Assembly (NCBI GenBank): GCA_025927435.1
Contig: JAICLM010000001.1
Coordinates: 1-36,585 of the forward strand
DNA: 36,585 bases
Source of the DNA: Thermoleophilia bacterium
GTDB lineage: Bacteria > Actinomycetota > Thermoleophilia > Gaiellales > Gaiellaceae
Direction of reading: 5' to 3'
Shown one piece after another: positions 6,677 through 15,900 of this stretch (position 1 is its first letter; the number at the start of each line of letters is the position of its first letter). The position numbers and the translations under genes are program-made. A model generated the notes under the pieces. The model did no database searches. It was not told where the DNA came from and saw only the letters and a list, made by a program, of their open reading frames with translations.

Positions 6677-8503
6677 TTACTCCACCGTGACGGTCTTCGC
6701 CAGGTTGCGCGGCTGATCGACGTTGAGGCCGCGCAGGCGGGCGATGCGGTACGCGAGGAGCTGGAGCGGGATCACGGCGAGCGACGCCTGCAGGAAGTTC
6801 GGCGTCCGCGGCACGTAGATCACGTCGTCGGCGTGGTGCTGGATGCCCTCGTTGCCGTCGGTCGCGATCGCGATCACGTGCGCGCCGCGCGCCCGCGTCT
6901 CCTGGATGTTCGAGACGATCTTGTCGTAGACGTGGATGTTCGTCGCCACGACGACGACCGGCGTTCCCTCCGCGAGCAGCGCGATCGGGCCGTGCTTCAT
7001 CTCCCCCGCCGAATACGCCTCGGTCGGGATGTAGGAGATCTCCTTCAGCTTCAGCGCACCCTCGAGCGCGACGGGCAGCCCGATGTGGCGGCCGAGGTAG
7101 AGGAAGAACGGCTCGTTGTGGAAGCGCTGCGCGATCGACTCGATCGGATGGTCGCCGTCGAGGAACTCCTGCATCTTCTGCGGCAGCTCGTGGAGGCGGT
7201 CGAGGATGAAGTCGATCTCCTCCTGCGGCAGCGTCCGCCGGATCTCGGCGAGCTTGAGCGCGAGCAGGCTGAGCAGCGCGACCTGCGCGGTGAACGTCTT
7301 CGAGGCGGCGACGCCGACCTCCATCCCGCAGCGGGTGTAGAGCGTCGCGTCGGCTTCACGGGTGATCTGCGTTCCCATCAGGTTCGTGATCGCGAGCGTC
7401 CGCGCACCGCTCTCCCGCGCGAGCTTGATCGCGTTGACGGTGTCGCGGGTCTCGCCGGACTGCGAGATCCCGATCACGAGCGTGTCCTTCGAGAGCACCG
7501 GGTTGCGGTAGATCCACTCGCTCGCGATGTCGGGCTCCACCGGGATGCGCGCCCACTCCTCGAGGATGTAGCGGCCGACGACGCCGGCGTGGTACGCGGT
7601 GCCGCAGGCGACGATCACGATCCGGCGGAGGTTGCGGATCTCGAGCTCGGTCAACCCGAGGGCATCGAGCACGAGCCGGTGACCGCGGACGCGATCGCCG
7701 ATCGTCTCGGCCACGGCGTCGGGCTGCTCGAAGATCTCCTTGAGCATGAACGTCTCGTAGCCGGCCTTCTCGGCGCTCTCCTCGTCCCAGTCGATCTCCT
7801 GCCGCTCGGGCGGGTCGACCTCGGATCCGTCGACGAAGAAGCGGACACCGCTCGGCGTGACTTCGACGACCTCGCCGTCGCGCGGATGCATGACGACGCG
7901 GGTCTCGCTCAGGAACGCGGCGATCGAGGAGGCGAGGAAGTTCTCGCCCTCGCCGAGCCCCACAACGAGCGGCGTCTGGTGCCGGACTCCGGCGAGCAGG
8001 TCGGGCTGGTCGTAGTGGATGGCGACGATCGAGAAATGCCCCTCGAGCTTCGGATAGACGCGAGAGAGCGCCTGTGCGAGGTCGCCGTCGTACTCCTCCT
8101 CGAGCAGGTGGACGACGGCCTCGGCGTCCGTCTCGGAGGTGAGCGTGTGGCCGCGCCCGGCGAGCTGCTCACGGAGCTCGACGTAGTTCTCGATGATCCC
8201 GTTGAGGACGATGGCCAACCGCCCTGGCTCGCAGCCGGTGAGCGGGTGCGCGTTCTGCTCCGTCACTGCGCCGTGCGTGGCCCAGCGCGTGTGGCCGAGG
8301 CCGTGATGCGAGTGGGAGCCGTTCGTCCCGGCCGCCTCCACGAGGTTGCGGAGGGTGCCGACGGCGCGCACGTAGTCGAGGGCGTCGTCCTCGCGCAGCG
8401 CGATTCCCGCGGAGTCGTAGCCGCGGTACTCGAGCCTGCGCAATCCCTCCAGGAGAAGCGGCTTGGCGTCGCGCGACCCGACGTATCCGATGATTCCGCA
8501 CAC
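6677..8503 (-). CDS. glmS: Glucosamine-6-phosphate synthase (isomerising)
   Basis: This enzyme makes glucosamine-6-phosphate from fructose-6-phosphate and glutamine, the first step towards UDP-GlcNAc. The 608 residues are full length. The N-terminal amidotransferase begins M-CGIIGYVG, with Cys2 becoming the nucleophile after Met removal. Two SIS domains follow (about 280-430 and 450-600), with SQSGETRDT and AKTVTVE at the very end. The GTG at 8503 is fixed by the Cys and by AAGGAG at 8514-8509, 5 nt upstream. It lies 89 bp downstream of glmM and probably shares its transcript. The product feeds GlmM, so the two genes serve adjacent steps. Confidence 0.97.
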   Translation of the reverse strand: MCGIIGYVGSRDAKPLLLEGLRRLEYRGYDSAGIALREDDALDYVRAVGTLRNLVEAAGTNGSHSHHGLGHTRWATHGAVTEQNAHPLTGCEPGRLAIVLNGIIENYVELREQLAGRGHTLTSETDAEAVVHLLEEEYDGDLAQALSRVYPKLEGHFSIVAIHYDQPDLLAGVRHQTPLVVGLGEGENFLASSIAAFLSETRVVMHPRDGEVVEVTPSGVRFFVDGSEVDPPERQEIDWDEESAEKAGYETFMLKEIFEQPDAVAETIGDRVRGHRLVLDALGLTELEIRNLRRIVIVACGTAYHAGVVGRYILEEWARIPVEPDIASEWIYRNPVLSKDTLVIGISQSGETRDTVNAIKLARESGARTLAITNLMGTQITREADATLYTRCGMEVGVAASKTFTAQVALLSLLALKLAEIRRTLPQEEIDFILDRLHELPQKMQEFLDGDHPIESIAQRFHNEPFFLYLGRHIGLPVALEGALKLKEISYIPTEAYSAGEMKHGPIALLAEGTPVVVVATNIHVYDKIVSNIQETRARGAHVIAIATDGNEGIQHHADDVIYVPRTPNFLQASLAVIPLQLLAYRIARLRGLNVDQPRNLAKTVTVE

Positions 8504-8508
8504 GTCCG

Positions 8509-8514
8509 CTCCTT
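8509..8514 (-). promoter_or_regulatory. Shine-Dalgarno of glmS
   Basis: AAGGAG, 5 nt before the GTG start. It is one of the few strong ribosome-binding sites in a window where many starts look leaderless. The 89-bp glmM-glmS gap (8504-8592) otherwise holds no convincing hairpin. Confidence 0.7.
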
Positions 8515-8592
8515 TCCCCGCTGGGCACGGAAAACGCTCCCTGGAAACGCAAAGAGCCCGGCCTCCGACCCGGTCGCTGCGTCGCGGTGGGG

Positions 8593-9858
8593 TCAGCCGA
8601 GCTCGTGTGTCACCAGGGCGGCGACTTTAGCACAGAGCTCCTCGGCGGACTCGGCCGTTTCGGCCTCGGCGAGCACGCGGACGACGGGCTCGGTGCCGGA
8701 AGGACGCACGAGGACGCGGCCCGCGCCATCGAGCTCCGCGTTGACGTCCTCGACCGCCGCGAGCAGGTCGGCGGGCAGTGGACCGCGACCGGGACGCGGC
8801 AGGTTCCGCATCACTTGCGGGAAACGCGGCATGACCGCGACCGCCTCCGAGAGGGCGCGTCCGCGCAGCGCGCGGCAGAGGAGCAGCCCCGCAACGAGGC
8901 CGTCGCCAGTGACGTGGTCTTCGAGCCAGATCAGGTGGCCGGACTGCTCGCCGCCGAGGACGAACCCCTCACGGCGCAGCGCCTCGAGGACGTAGCGGTC
9001 GCCGACGTCGGTGACGACCACGCGGATGCCCCGCTCCTCCATGAGGCGGTGAAAGCCGAGATTGGTCATCGTCGTGACGGCGACGCCCTGCACCTCGAGA
9101 TCGAGCGCCAGGACGGCGAGGATCTGGTCGCCGTCGACCGGCTGTCCGCGCTCGTCCACGGCGAGCATGCGGTCGCCGTCGCCGTCGAAGGCGACGCCGA
9201 GATCGAGGCCGCCGGCGCGAACCGTGTCCGAGAGGAGGCCGAGATCGGTCGCGCCGCAGCCCACGTTGATGTTCGTCCCGTCCGGGTCGTTGCCGATTGC
9301 GGTGACCTCGGCCCCGAGCTGCTCGAACGCCTGCGGCGCCAGGCCCGCGTAGGCGCCGTTGGCGCAGTCGACGGCGATGCGGAGACCGGTCAGGTCGGAG
9401 CCGAACCGCTCGAGCACGTGCTCGAGGTAGCTGTCGGAGGCGACCTCGACACGGTCGATCTCCCCGCCGCCGGGAGCCGGGCCGTCGAGGAGCGCCTCGA
9501 TCTCCTCCTCGGCGGCGTCGGTCAGCTTGCGGCCGTCTCGGTCGAAGAACTTGACCCCGTTGTACTCGGGTGGGTTGTGCGAGGCGGAGATGACCGCGGC
9601 GAGATCGAGCCCGAGGAGGGCCACCGCCGGCGTCGGCAGGACGCCCGCAAGGACGGCGCTGCCGCCGGCGGAGGCGATCCCGTTCGCGAACGCCTGCTCG
9701 AGCTCGGGGCCGCTCCCACGCGTGTCGCGGCCGACGAAGACGCGCCCACGGCCGCACCAGGCGGCCGCGGCCTTGCCCAGCCGCTCGACGAGGTCGGCTG
9801 TCAGCGTCTCGCCGACGACGCCGCGAACGCCGTCTGTCCCGAAGTACTCCCGCGCCAC
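8593..9858 (-). CDS. glmM: Phosphoglucosamine mutase
   Basis: This enzyme converts glucosamine-6-phosphate to glucosamine-1-phosphate for UDP-GlcNAc and peptidoglycan. The 421-residue protein is slightly short (the family is about 445). Key motifs are FGTDGVRG at the start, the phosphoserine loop SASHNP (Ser93), the Mg-binding DGDGDR (225-230), GGEQSGH and the phosphate-binding RPSGTEP near the C terminus. The GTG at 9858 is right at the canonical MAREYFGTDG start and has TATCGT 8 nt upstream with no Shine-Dalgarno. It starts 19 bp after the quinone-reductase stop. It pairs with glmS immediately downstream. Confidence 0.97.
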   Translation of the reverse strand: MAREYFGTDGVRGVVGETLTADLVERLGKAAAAWCGRGRVFVGRDTRGSGPELEQAFANGIASAGGSAVLAGVLPTPAVALLGLDLAAVISASHNPPEYNGVKFFDRDGRKLTDAAEEEIEALLDGPAPGGGEIDRVEVASDSYLEHVLERFGSDLTGLRIAVDCANGAYAGLAPQAFEQLGAEVTAIGNDPDGTNINVGCGATDLGLLSDTVRAGGLDLGVAFDGDGDRMLAVDERGQPVDGDQILAVLALDLEVQGVAVTTMTNLGFHRLMEERGIRVVVTDVGDRYVLEALRREGFVLGGEQSGHLIWLEDHVTGDGLVAGLLLCRALRGRALSEAVAVMPRFPQVMRNLPRPGRGPLPADLLAAVEDVNAELDGAGRVLVRPSGTEPVVRVLAEAETAESAEELCAKVAALVTHELG

Positions 9859-9866
9859 GGCGCGGG

Positions 9867-9872
9867 ACGATA
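9867..9872 (-). promoter_or_regulatory. -10 element of glmM-glmS (leaderless)
   Basis: TATCGT on the minus strand, 8 nt before the GTG at 9858, in the 19-bp gap after the upstream gene. It would give glmM its own start independent of the TetR-controlled gene. Confidence 0.45.
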
Positions 9873-9877
9873 GCGGC

Positions 9878-10843
9878 TCAGATCGTCAGGACCAGCTTGC
9901 CGCGGACGTGTCCCTCGCCGAACGTCCGTAGCGCGTCCTGGGCCTCCGCGAGCCCGTACGTCCGGTCGATCGCCGGCTTCAGCTGGCCGCTCTCGAGCAT
10001 GTCGGCGAGGGTCTGGAGGTCCGGCTTGTTGAACTGCGCGACGTAGAACTTGACCCTCCCCTTGCTGAGACGCGTCGAGAGCCAGAGACCCGCGAGGTGG
10101 CCCAGCTGGTGGCGGCTGCCGTGTCCCCCGACGACGACGAGCCGCCCCTCCGGCTCGAGGGCGCGCTTGAGCGCGGACCAGGAGTGGCCGCCGGCAACGT
10201 CGGCGACCAGGTCGTACCGCTCTCCCTCGCGCGTGAAGTCCGTGCGCGTGTAGTCCAGCACGCGGTCGGCGCCGAGCGCACGCGTCTGCTCGATGTTGCG
10301 GGTGCTGCACACGGCGGTGACGTGTGCGCCGAGCGCCTTCGCGATCTGGACCGCCAGCGTCCCGACGCCGCCGGAGGCGCCGTTGATCAGCACGCGCTCG
10401 CCCGACTGCAGGTCGCCCTTGTCCCGGAGGCCCTGCAGCGCGGTCAGTCCTGCGATCCCCATGGTCGCCGCCTCTTCGAACGTGACGTTGGCCGGCTTGC
10501 GGACGACATTGATGGCGCTCACGTACTCGGCGAAAGCTCCGGTCCGGCCGCCGAACACCTCGTCGCCGGGCGCCAGATCGGTCACGTCCTTCCCCACGGC
10601 CTCGACCACTCCGGCGAAGTCGGTGCCGAAGAGAGCGCTCTTTGGACGCCGGACGCCGCCGCGGGTCACGGGCCGGAGGAGCCGCGGGAAGCCGCGCAAC
10701 TGATGGAAGTCGGCCTTGTTGAGCGAGCTGGCGCGGACGCGTACGAGCACGCGTTCGTCCTCGAGCTCCGGTTGCTCGACCTCTTCCACGCGCGCCACGC
10801 CCGGACCGCCGTATTCGTGTCGAACGAGTGCCTTCATCATCAT
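9878..10843 (-). CDS. Zinc-free medium-chain dehydrogenase (quinone oxidoreductase-like)
   Basis: A 321-residue NAD(P)-dependent MDR protein. An N-terminal GroES-like fold (about 1-125) is followed by a Rossmann domain with the nucleotide loop NGASGGVGTLAVQIAKALG. The catalytic- and structural-zinc cysteines of alcohol dehydrogenases are missing, which places it with quinone oxidoreductase/zeta-crystallin-like reductases acting on quinones or enones. The first ATG of an ATGATGATG run (10843) is chosen because GGAGG lies 8 nt upstream (10856-10852). It diverges from a TetR regulator with an operator-like palindrome between them, so it is probably that repressor's target. Confidence 0.87.
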   Translation of the reverse strand: MMMKALVRHEYGGPGVARVEEVEQPELEDERVLVRVRASSLNKADFHQLRGFPRLLRPVTRGGVRRPKSALFGTDFAGVVEAVGKDVTDLAPGDEVFGGRTGAFAEYVSAINVVRKPANVTFEEAATMGIAGLTALQGLRDKGDLQSGERVLINGASGGVGTLAVQIAKALGAHVTAVCSTRNIEQTRALGADRVLDYTRTDFTREGERYDLVADVAGGHSWSALKRALEPEGRLVVVGGHGSRHQLGHLAGLWLSTRLSKGRVKFYVAQFNKPDLQTLADMLESGQLKPAIDRTYGLAEAQDALRTFGEGHVRGKLVLTI

Positions 10844-10861
10844 GGGTCTTTCCTCCATACG

Positions 10862-10875
10862 CCGTAAGTTTACGG
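10862..10875. promoter_or_regulatory. Probable TetR operator 1 (perfect palindrome)
   Basis: CCGTAA-GT-TTACGG, two perfect 6-bp arms. Imperfect pairing extends it to 9 bp on each side (ACGCCGTAA / TTACGGTGT). It lies between the divergent reductase and TetR genes, where the reductase transcript should start. It is part of a 30-bp direct repeat with site 2. Confidence 0.65.
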
Positions 10876-10883
10876 TGTAAGAT

Positions 10884-10905
10884 GACATACAGCGTAAGCT
10901 ATGTC
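10884..10905. promoter_or_regulatory. Probable TetR operator 2
   Basis: GACATA (10884-10889) and TATGTC (10900-10905) are inverted arms around a CGTAAG core. The stretch from 10886 repeats 12 of 14 bases of the one from 10856 (CATAC-NN-CGTAAG-N-T), exactly 30 bp or about three helical turns away. This suggests two regulator sites on one DNA face. It covers the TetR -10 and start codon. Confidence 0.5.
10895..10900 (+). promoter_or_regulatory. -10 element of the TetR gene (leaderless)
   Basis: TAAGCT, 6 nt before the second ATG (10907), which favours 10907 over 10901 as the start. It sits within operator 2, so autoregulation is likely. Confidence 0.4.
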
Positions 10906-10907
10906 AA
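10902..10907 (-). promoter_or_regulatory. -35 element of the reductase gene
   Basis: A perfect TTGACA on the minus strand. Seventeen nt downstream is CATCTT, a weak -10 (3 of 6). Operator 1 lies just beyond, where a bound repressor would block transcription. Confidence 0.5.
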
Positions 10908-11551
10908 TGGCCACCACCAGACGGAAGCCCCTGAGCCGCGAGCGGATCCTCGACACGGCGCTCGCCCTCGTCGACGAGGAGGGAATCGACGCGCTCTCGA
11001 TGCGCAAGCTCGGGCAGGCGCTCGGCTACGAGGCGATGTCGCTCTACAACCACGTCGCGAACAAGGAGGATTTGCTCGCCGGGATCCTCGACCTCGTGCT
11101 GGCCGAGATGGAGCCGCCCGATCCTGCCGGCGGCCTCCCCGCGATCCGAGCGTCGGCCCTCTCGGCACACGGAGCGCTGAAGCGCCACCCCTGGGCGGCG
11201 AGCATGCTCATGTCGCCGAGCGGCATCCGCCCCGCCCGGATCGCGTACATGGAATCCCTCCTCGCGACGCTGCGGGGAACCGGGCTCTCCGCGGACACGA
11301 CGTATCACGCCTACCACGTGCTCGACGCGCACATCATCGGCTTCTCGCTCTGGGCGTCGACGCACGGGAAGCTGCCGGAGCACATCGAGGACGCGCGCGC
11401 CTGGTTCGAGGAGATGATCCCGGTTGCGACCCTCCCCTTCCTCCACGAGCACGGGCTGCAGCACCTCGACGAAGGGCCGCACCACGACGTGAGCGCGTTC
11501 GAGTTCGCGCTCGACCTGCTGCTCGGCGGCTTCGAGCGGTTACAGAGTTAG
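10907..11551 (+). CDS. TetR-family transcriptional regulator (TetR_C-type)
   Basis: A repressor of 214 residues (216 from the ATG at 10901). The N-terminal helix-turn-helix (about 10-55) reads RILDTALALVDEEG, then SMRKLGQALG and MSLYNHVANKEDLLAGI, the standard TetR layout. The rest is helical and resembles the tetracycline-repressor-type ligand domain, with a conserved His-rich segment (HAYHVLDAHIIGF). The ligand is unknown. It is divergent from the quinone-reductase-like gene with two operator-like sites between them. Its stop overlaps the rpsI stop tail to tail by 3 bp. The pair splits rpsI from glmM, which are normally adjacent, so it probably arrived as a cassette. Confidence 0.9.
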   Translation: MATTRRKPLSRERILDTALALVDEEGIDALSMRKLGQALGYEAMSLYNHVANKEDLLAGILDLVLAEMEPPDPAGGLPAIRASALSAHGALKRHPWAASMLMSPSGIRPARIAYMESLLATLRGTGLSADTTYHAYHVLDAHIIGFSLWASTHGKLPEHIEDARAWFEEMIPVATLPFLHEHGLQHLDEGPHHDVSAFEFALDLLLGGFERLQS

Positions 11552-11943
11552 CGCTTGGAGAACTGCGGCGCCTTGCGCGCCTTGTGCAGGCCGGCCTTCT
11601 TGCGCTCGACCTGGCGTGCGTCGCGCGTGAGGAAGCCCTCGCGCTTGAGCGGCACGCGCAGCTCCGGGTTCGCCTCGACGAGCGCGCGGGCGATCCCGTG
11701 CCGCACGGCTCCGGCCTGTCCCGTCAGGCCTCCCCCGTGGACGCGGACGCGGAGGTCGTACTGCCCCTCGACGCCGGCGACCTTGAGCGGGGAGACGGCG
11801 ATCGTCTGCCAGACCGAGCGCGGGAAGTACTCCTCGAGCGTGCGACCGTTGACCCAGGTGGCGCCTCCGCCGGGTCGGAGGATGACGCGCGCGACCGAGG
11901 TCTTGCGCTTGCCGGTGCCGCGGTACTGCGCGATCTGGCTCAT
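11548..11943 (-). CDS. rpsI: 30S ribosomal protein S9
   Basis: A 131-residue S9. It has the YRGTGKRKTSVARVIL start, the GGGLTGQAGAVRHGIARAL core and the invariant APQFSKR C terminus that reaches the P-site tRNA. The ATG at 11943 overlaps the rplM stop in an ATGA, so the two are translationally coupled. The family order rplM-rpsI is kept. The next usual gene, glmM, is displaced by the TetR/reductase pair. Confidence 0.98.
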   Translation of the reverse strand: MSQIAQYRGTGKRKTSVARVILRPGGGATWVNGRTLEEYFPRSVWQTIAVSPLKVAGVEGQYDLRVRVHGGGLTGQAGAVRHGIARALVEANPELRVPLKREGFLTRDARQVERKKAGLHKARKAPQFSKR

Positions 11944-12374
11944 TGCTCGGACTCCAGGGGCTTCGGGTTCTGGGCCTCGTGCGGATGCTCGGGGCCGGCG
12001 TAGATCTTGAGCTTGGTGATCTGCTGCCGCGCGAGCCGGTTCTTGGGGAGCATGCCCTTCACGGCGACGCGCAGCACCTCGGTCGGGCGGCGCTCGAGCT
12101 GCTCGCGCAGCGTCCGGCTCCGCAGCCCGCCGGGGTAGCCCGAATGGCGGTAGTACCGCTTCTGGTCGAGCTTGTTCCCGGTCACCTGGATCTTCTCGGC
12201 GTTGACGACGATCACGAAGTCGCCGGTGTCGACGTGCGGGGTGAACTGCGGCTTGCGCTTGCCGCGGAGCGTGTCGGCGATCTGGGTCGCGAGTCGGCCG
12301 AGCGTCTTGCCCTCGGCGTCGACGAGATACCACTCGCGCGTGATCTCTCCCGGCTTGGCGCTGTACGTCTTCAT
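11940..12374 (-). CDS. rplM: 50S ribosomal protein L13
   Basis: A 144-residue L13. It starts MKTYSAKPGEI and contains WYLVDAEGKTLGRLAT, RGKRKPQFTPHVDTGDFVIVVNAEKI, TGNKLDQKRYYRHSGYPGG and VKGMLPKNRL, all hallmarks of the family. The ATG at 12374 overlaps the stop of the upstream uracil-DNA-glycosylase-like gene in an ATGA. GGAG lies 13 nt upstream, rather far. A good -10 (TACAAT, 12413-12408) inside the upstream gene may give it separate transcription. Confidence 0.98.
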   Translation of the reverse strand: MKTYSAKPGEITREWYLVDAEGKTLGRLATQIADTLRGKRKPQFTPHVDTGDFVIVVNAEKIQVTGNKLDQKRYYRHSGYPGGLRSRTLREQLERRPTEVLRVAVKGMLPKNRLARQQITKLKIYAGPEHPHEAQNPKPLESEQ

Positions 12375-12922
12375 AGAAAGCGGCGGACTCCGGCCCGCCG
12401 GCGGCCGATTGTAGCGAATGCGCGGCGCAATCCAGCCTCGAACTCGGCCGCGCCGCCGTGCGACGGATGGCGGACGTACGCCGCGTCGAGCGTCTCCGCG
12501 GCCAGCCGTCCGACCGCGATCGCGACGCGGTCGCGGGTCAGCTCGTAGAGGAACGGTGACGCGGCCCGCACCTCCGACCGCGTCGGCCTTCGGTTCGAGG
12601 TCTCGCTTCCCGGATGCGTCGGGACGACGTTCCAGAGCAGCACGTCGTCCTCGACGCCTAGCCTCGCGAGCACCCGGTGCACGATCGTCGCCGTCGCCTC
12701 TGCGGGGCGGGATCCGGTGAGCTGACGCTCGGACGTGAACGGGATTCCACTGATGCGCGCGCCGCGATAGCCCGCGGCTTCGCCGACGAGCACGAGGCTC
12801 GCATGTCGGCGCGTCTCGAGATACGAGCTCAGCCGGTCGCGACGGACGCGCGAGTCCGCGTACTGGTTGTAGGTCTCGCCGATGCTCGCGGCAGCGAGCC
12901 GGCTCACGAAATCGGATCGCAC
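12371..12922 (-). CDS. Uracil-DNA glycosylase superfamily protein
   Basis: A 183-residue member of the uracil-DNA glycosylase superfamily. Motif 1 is VGEAAGYRGARISGIPFTSE (46-65), where the family pattern is GEAPG-GxR-TGIPFTSE. LWNVVPTHPG follows (97-105), and motif 2 is VRHPSHGG (150-157). The protein probably excises uracil or a related damaged base, but the Pro-to-Ala change in GEAAG and the distance from Ung mean activity is inferred only. The GTG at 12922 lies 3 nt after the cyclase stop, and its own stop overlaps the rplM start. It is therefore sandwiched between a signalling protein and ribosomal proteins, an unusual address. Confidence 0.78.
   Translation of the reverse strand: MRSDFVSRLAAASIGETYNQYADSRVRRDRLSSYLETRRHASLVLVGEAAGYRGARISGIPFTSERQLTGSRPAEATATIVHRVLARLGVEDDVLLWNVVPTHPGSETSNRRPTRSEVRAASPFLYELTRDRVAIAVGRLAAETLDAAYVRHPSHGGAAEFEAGLRRAFATIGRRRAGVRRFL
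12408..12413 (-). promoter_or_regulatory. Internal -10 element upstream of rplM-rpsI
   Basis: TACAAT (5 of 6 consensus) on the minus strand within the last codons of the UDG-like gene. It would start a leader of about 27 nt before rplM. No good -35 is seen at 16-18 nt. Confidence 0.45.
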
Positions 12923-12925
12923 CCG

Positions 12926-15900
12926 TCAGGCCAGGACTTCGGCCGTGGCACCGGACGCCGAGGCGTCCACCCGATCGAGCCACGGCTGCGCCTCCAGGCG
13001 TTCGAACGTCTCGCGGGCCTCGGCCAGCAGTGTCCGGGCGTCGTCGGGCCGACCGCGAGCCGCGAGCCATTCGCCGTGCTCGAGCTGGACGACCGCGAGG
13101 TAGAAAGGCAGCTCGGCGGCGCGAAACTGTGCGGCAGCGGCGGTGAAGTGCCGATCTGCGCCCGGATCGTCTCCGGCGAGGCGGCCGCGGAAGCGGTGAG
13201 CCGTCGCCTGGAGGAACGGTGAGCTGAGCCCGGGGGGCAGCGCCTCTACGGTCTCCAGCAGCTCGTTCGCCTTCGCAACCTTGCCGAGTGCCAAGGCAGC
13301 TTCGAGCCCATGCAGGAAGGCGAACTTGATGTTCTGGCTGGTCACGCCCTGAGAGTCGCGAGCGGCAAATGCCTGCTGCGCCGACGCCAGCGCCGCAGAG
13401 TTGTTTCCCTCGGCGACCCGAACGGCAGCGACAGCAGCCTGGTATCCCGCTCCGGCCTGCGCGTCAGAGTCGCCGAGCTGTTCAAAGCGCGCCAACAGCT
13501 CGCGCGCCTCATCCAGACGCCCCCGGTGGAGATAGATCTCGAGGATGCCGCTCAGAGGCCCGATCAAATTCGTCGTCTTGCCGAATTGCTCCTCCGGGAG
13601 CTCGCCGAACCTTGTGAACGCCTCTCCCCAGCGGCCGAGCATCGTCAGCGCGTAGGACATCTCGCTCAGCGCGAACCATTCGCCCGCACGTCCACCGATC
13701 CGGCGGGCGAGGGCGACTGCCTCTTCGAGATAGCTCAGCGAGTCGGAGTAGCGATCTCGCTGGAGCGCGAGATCCGACAGATTGGAGCAGGCGCTGCCCG
13801 CGCTCGCGTAGTTCTCACGAGCGAGCGCAACTTCCCGAGAGAGCTGGAACAGGCCGCGCGCCTCCTCCGGGTGGCGCAGCGACACGATCCAGGCCTTGAT
13901 GCTCCAGCCGCGAACGAGAAGGTCAGGGAGTTGCAGCGCCTCTGCGAGATCAAGCCCACGCTCGGTGAGCTCCGCCGCGCGGTCGACGTTGCCGGCGAAG
14001 AAGTGCGCTGAGGCAAGCCGGAGAGCGACCAGAGCAAGGTCGGCATCCGGTGCGTCGTCGCCGATCGCGGCGTACACCTGCTCCAGGCGGTCGATGGCGG
14101 CCTCCACGCGCCCCAGCGAATGCTCGGCAAGACCGAGCCAGGCCGAAGCGCGAGCCGCGCCGTGCGTGTCGCCGGCAGACTCGTACAGGCCAACCGCCCG
14201 CTCGAACAACGAGAAGGCGCGATCGGCGTCCCCGGCTCTCGACGCCATCTCGCCCGCACGGGTCAGAGCCTCCCCTTGCTGCCGCGGATCGTGAACCAGC
14301 TCCGCGGCCTGCTCGAAGTAGCGTTGCGCCTCGGCAGCCGCACCAAGGGAGGTAGCGCGCTCGCCCGCCCGCACGAGCGCGTCGTGCGCCCGACCGCGCA
14401 GCGCCTCACCGCCGGGGCCGTCCGGGTCGAGCCGGTAGGCGTCGAGGAGATGCGAAGCAATGACCTCCGCAACTTCCTCCTCGCCCAGCGTGGCAGCGAG
14501 GTGCTCGGCGGCCGCGAGATGCTTCTCGCGGCGTTCACGCTTGGGCAGCGTCTCGTAGGCGACATGCCGCAACAAGTCCTGCAGGAACGTGTACTGGCCC
14601 TGTTCCGGCGACCGCGGGTCGGACTGCAGACCCAGGATTTCGCGCCGCACCATGCCGGAGAGGAGTTCGTCCAACGGCACGCCCTCCAGGCCGCTCAGCG
14701 CGGCCAGCGCCTGCGGCGTGAACGTCTTGCCGACCACTGCTGCGTCGCCCACCAGCCGCCGCTCGTCCGGTGTGAGCCCATCCAGGCGGGCCGCGATCAG
14801 GGCGTGCAACGTCTCGGGCACCTCGAGCGTCTCGATCTCTCCCACGAGCTCGTACCTCGAGCCGTCCTGCACCAGAAGACCCCGGTCTAGAAGCATCCGC
14901 ACGGTCTCGACCGCATAGAGCGGGACGCCCTCGGCGCGGGCGAGGATCTGGTCTCGCAACGTGGTCGGCAGGCCCGGTACCAGGCCGAGCAGAAGCTCCT
15001 GCATCGCTTGCTCCGAGAGCGGTTCGAGGTAGATCGACGTGAAGTTTCGGTGTCCTGCGCCCCAGGTCGGCCGCTTCTCCAACAGTTCCGGCCGGGCCAA
15101 CGTGATCACCAGTAGCGGCTTGTCACGTGACCACTCGAGCAGGTACTCGACGAAGTCGAGCAGCGAGCTGTCGGCCCACTGCATGTCCTCGAAAGCCAGG
15201 ACCGTCGGATACGTGTCCGCCAGTCGCTCGAAGAACAGGCGCCAGGCGGCAAACAGCTCCTGCCGCTCGTTCGAGGTTCCGTCGCTCAGACCGAGAAGCT
15301 GGGCCAGGCGCGGCTCGACGAAGCGGCGTTCCTCGGGATCGAGCAGATGCTCATTGAGCGCCGCGCTCAGCTTCGGCAGGGCCTCTTGCGAGCCTTCGTC
15401 CTCGGCGATCCCGCAGCGCCAGCGCACCATGTCCGCCAGCGCCCAGTAGGTCACGCCTTCGCCGTAGGCGAGGCAGCGGCCGCGATGCCAGTAGACGATC
15501 TGGCTGAGCCCGTCGAAGTACTTGTAGAACTCCCACGCGAGCCGCGACTTGCCGATCCCGGCAATCCCGGTGACGGACACGAGTTGCGCCCTCTGCTCGT
15601 CGGCGGAGATGTGGAACAGATCCTTGATCTGGCGGAGCTCGCGGTCGCGGCCGACGAACGGCGCCTCCAGGCCCTCCGAGCGGAGCTCGCCGCCGACTCC
15701 GGAAACGACACGCAGCGCACGCCATAGAGGCGTTTCGCCGTCTTTGCCTTTCAGCTCGTGGCTGCCGGCTTCTTCGTAGGCGATCGCGCGCTCCGAGGCA
15801 CGACGCGTCCCCTCGCCGACGAACACCGACCCCGGCTCCGCAACCGTTTGCACCCGCGAAGCGGTGTTCACGAGATCCCCGGCCACCATCCCCTCGCCGA

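Noticed and set aside
8530..8590. Hairpin terminator between glmM and glmS
   Set aside because: CCGG-rich stretches are mostly direct repeats. The only pairing is 4 bp with a 3-nt loop, too weak to support.
8504..8592. A glmS ribozyme or riboswitch upstream of glmS
   Set aside because: The gap is 89 bp, too short for the known ribozyme, has no matching core, and glmS follows glmM in an operon with an ordinary AAGGAG site.
10901..10906. ATG at 10901 as the tetR start
   Set aside because: Possible, but it leaves no room after the -10 TAAGCT (10895-10900). The ATG at 10907 has the 6-nt spacing seen elsewhere.
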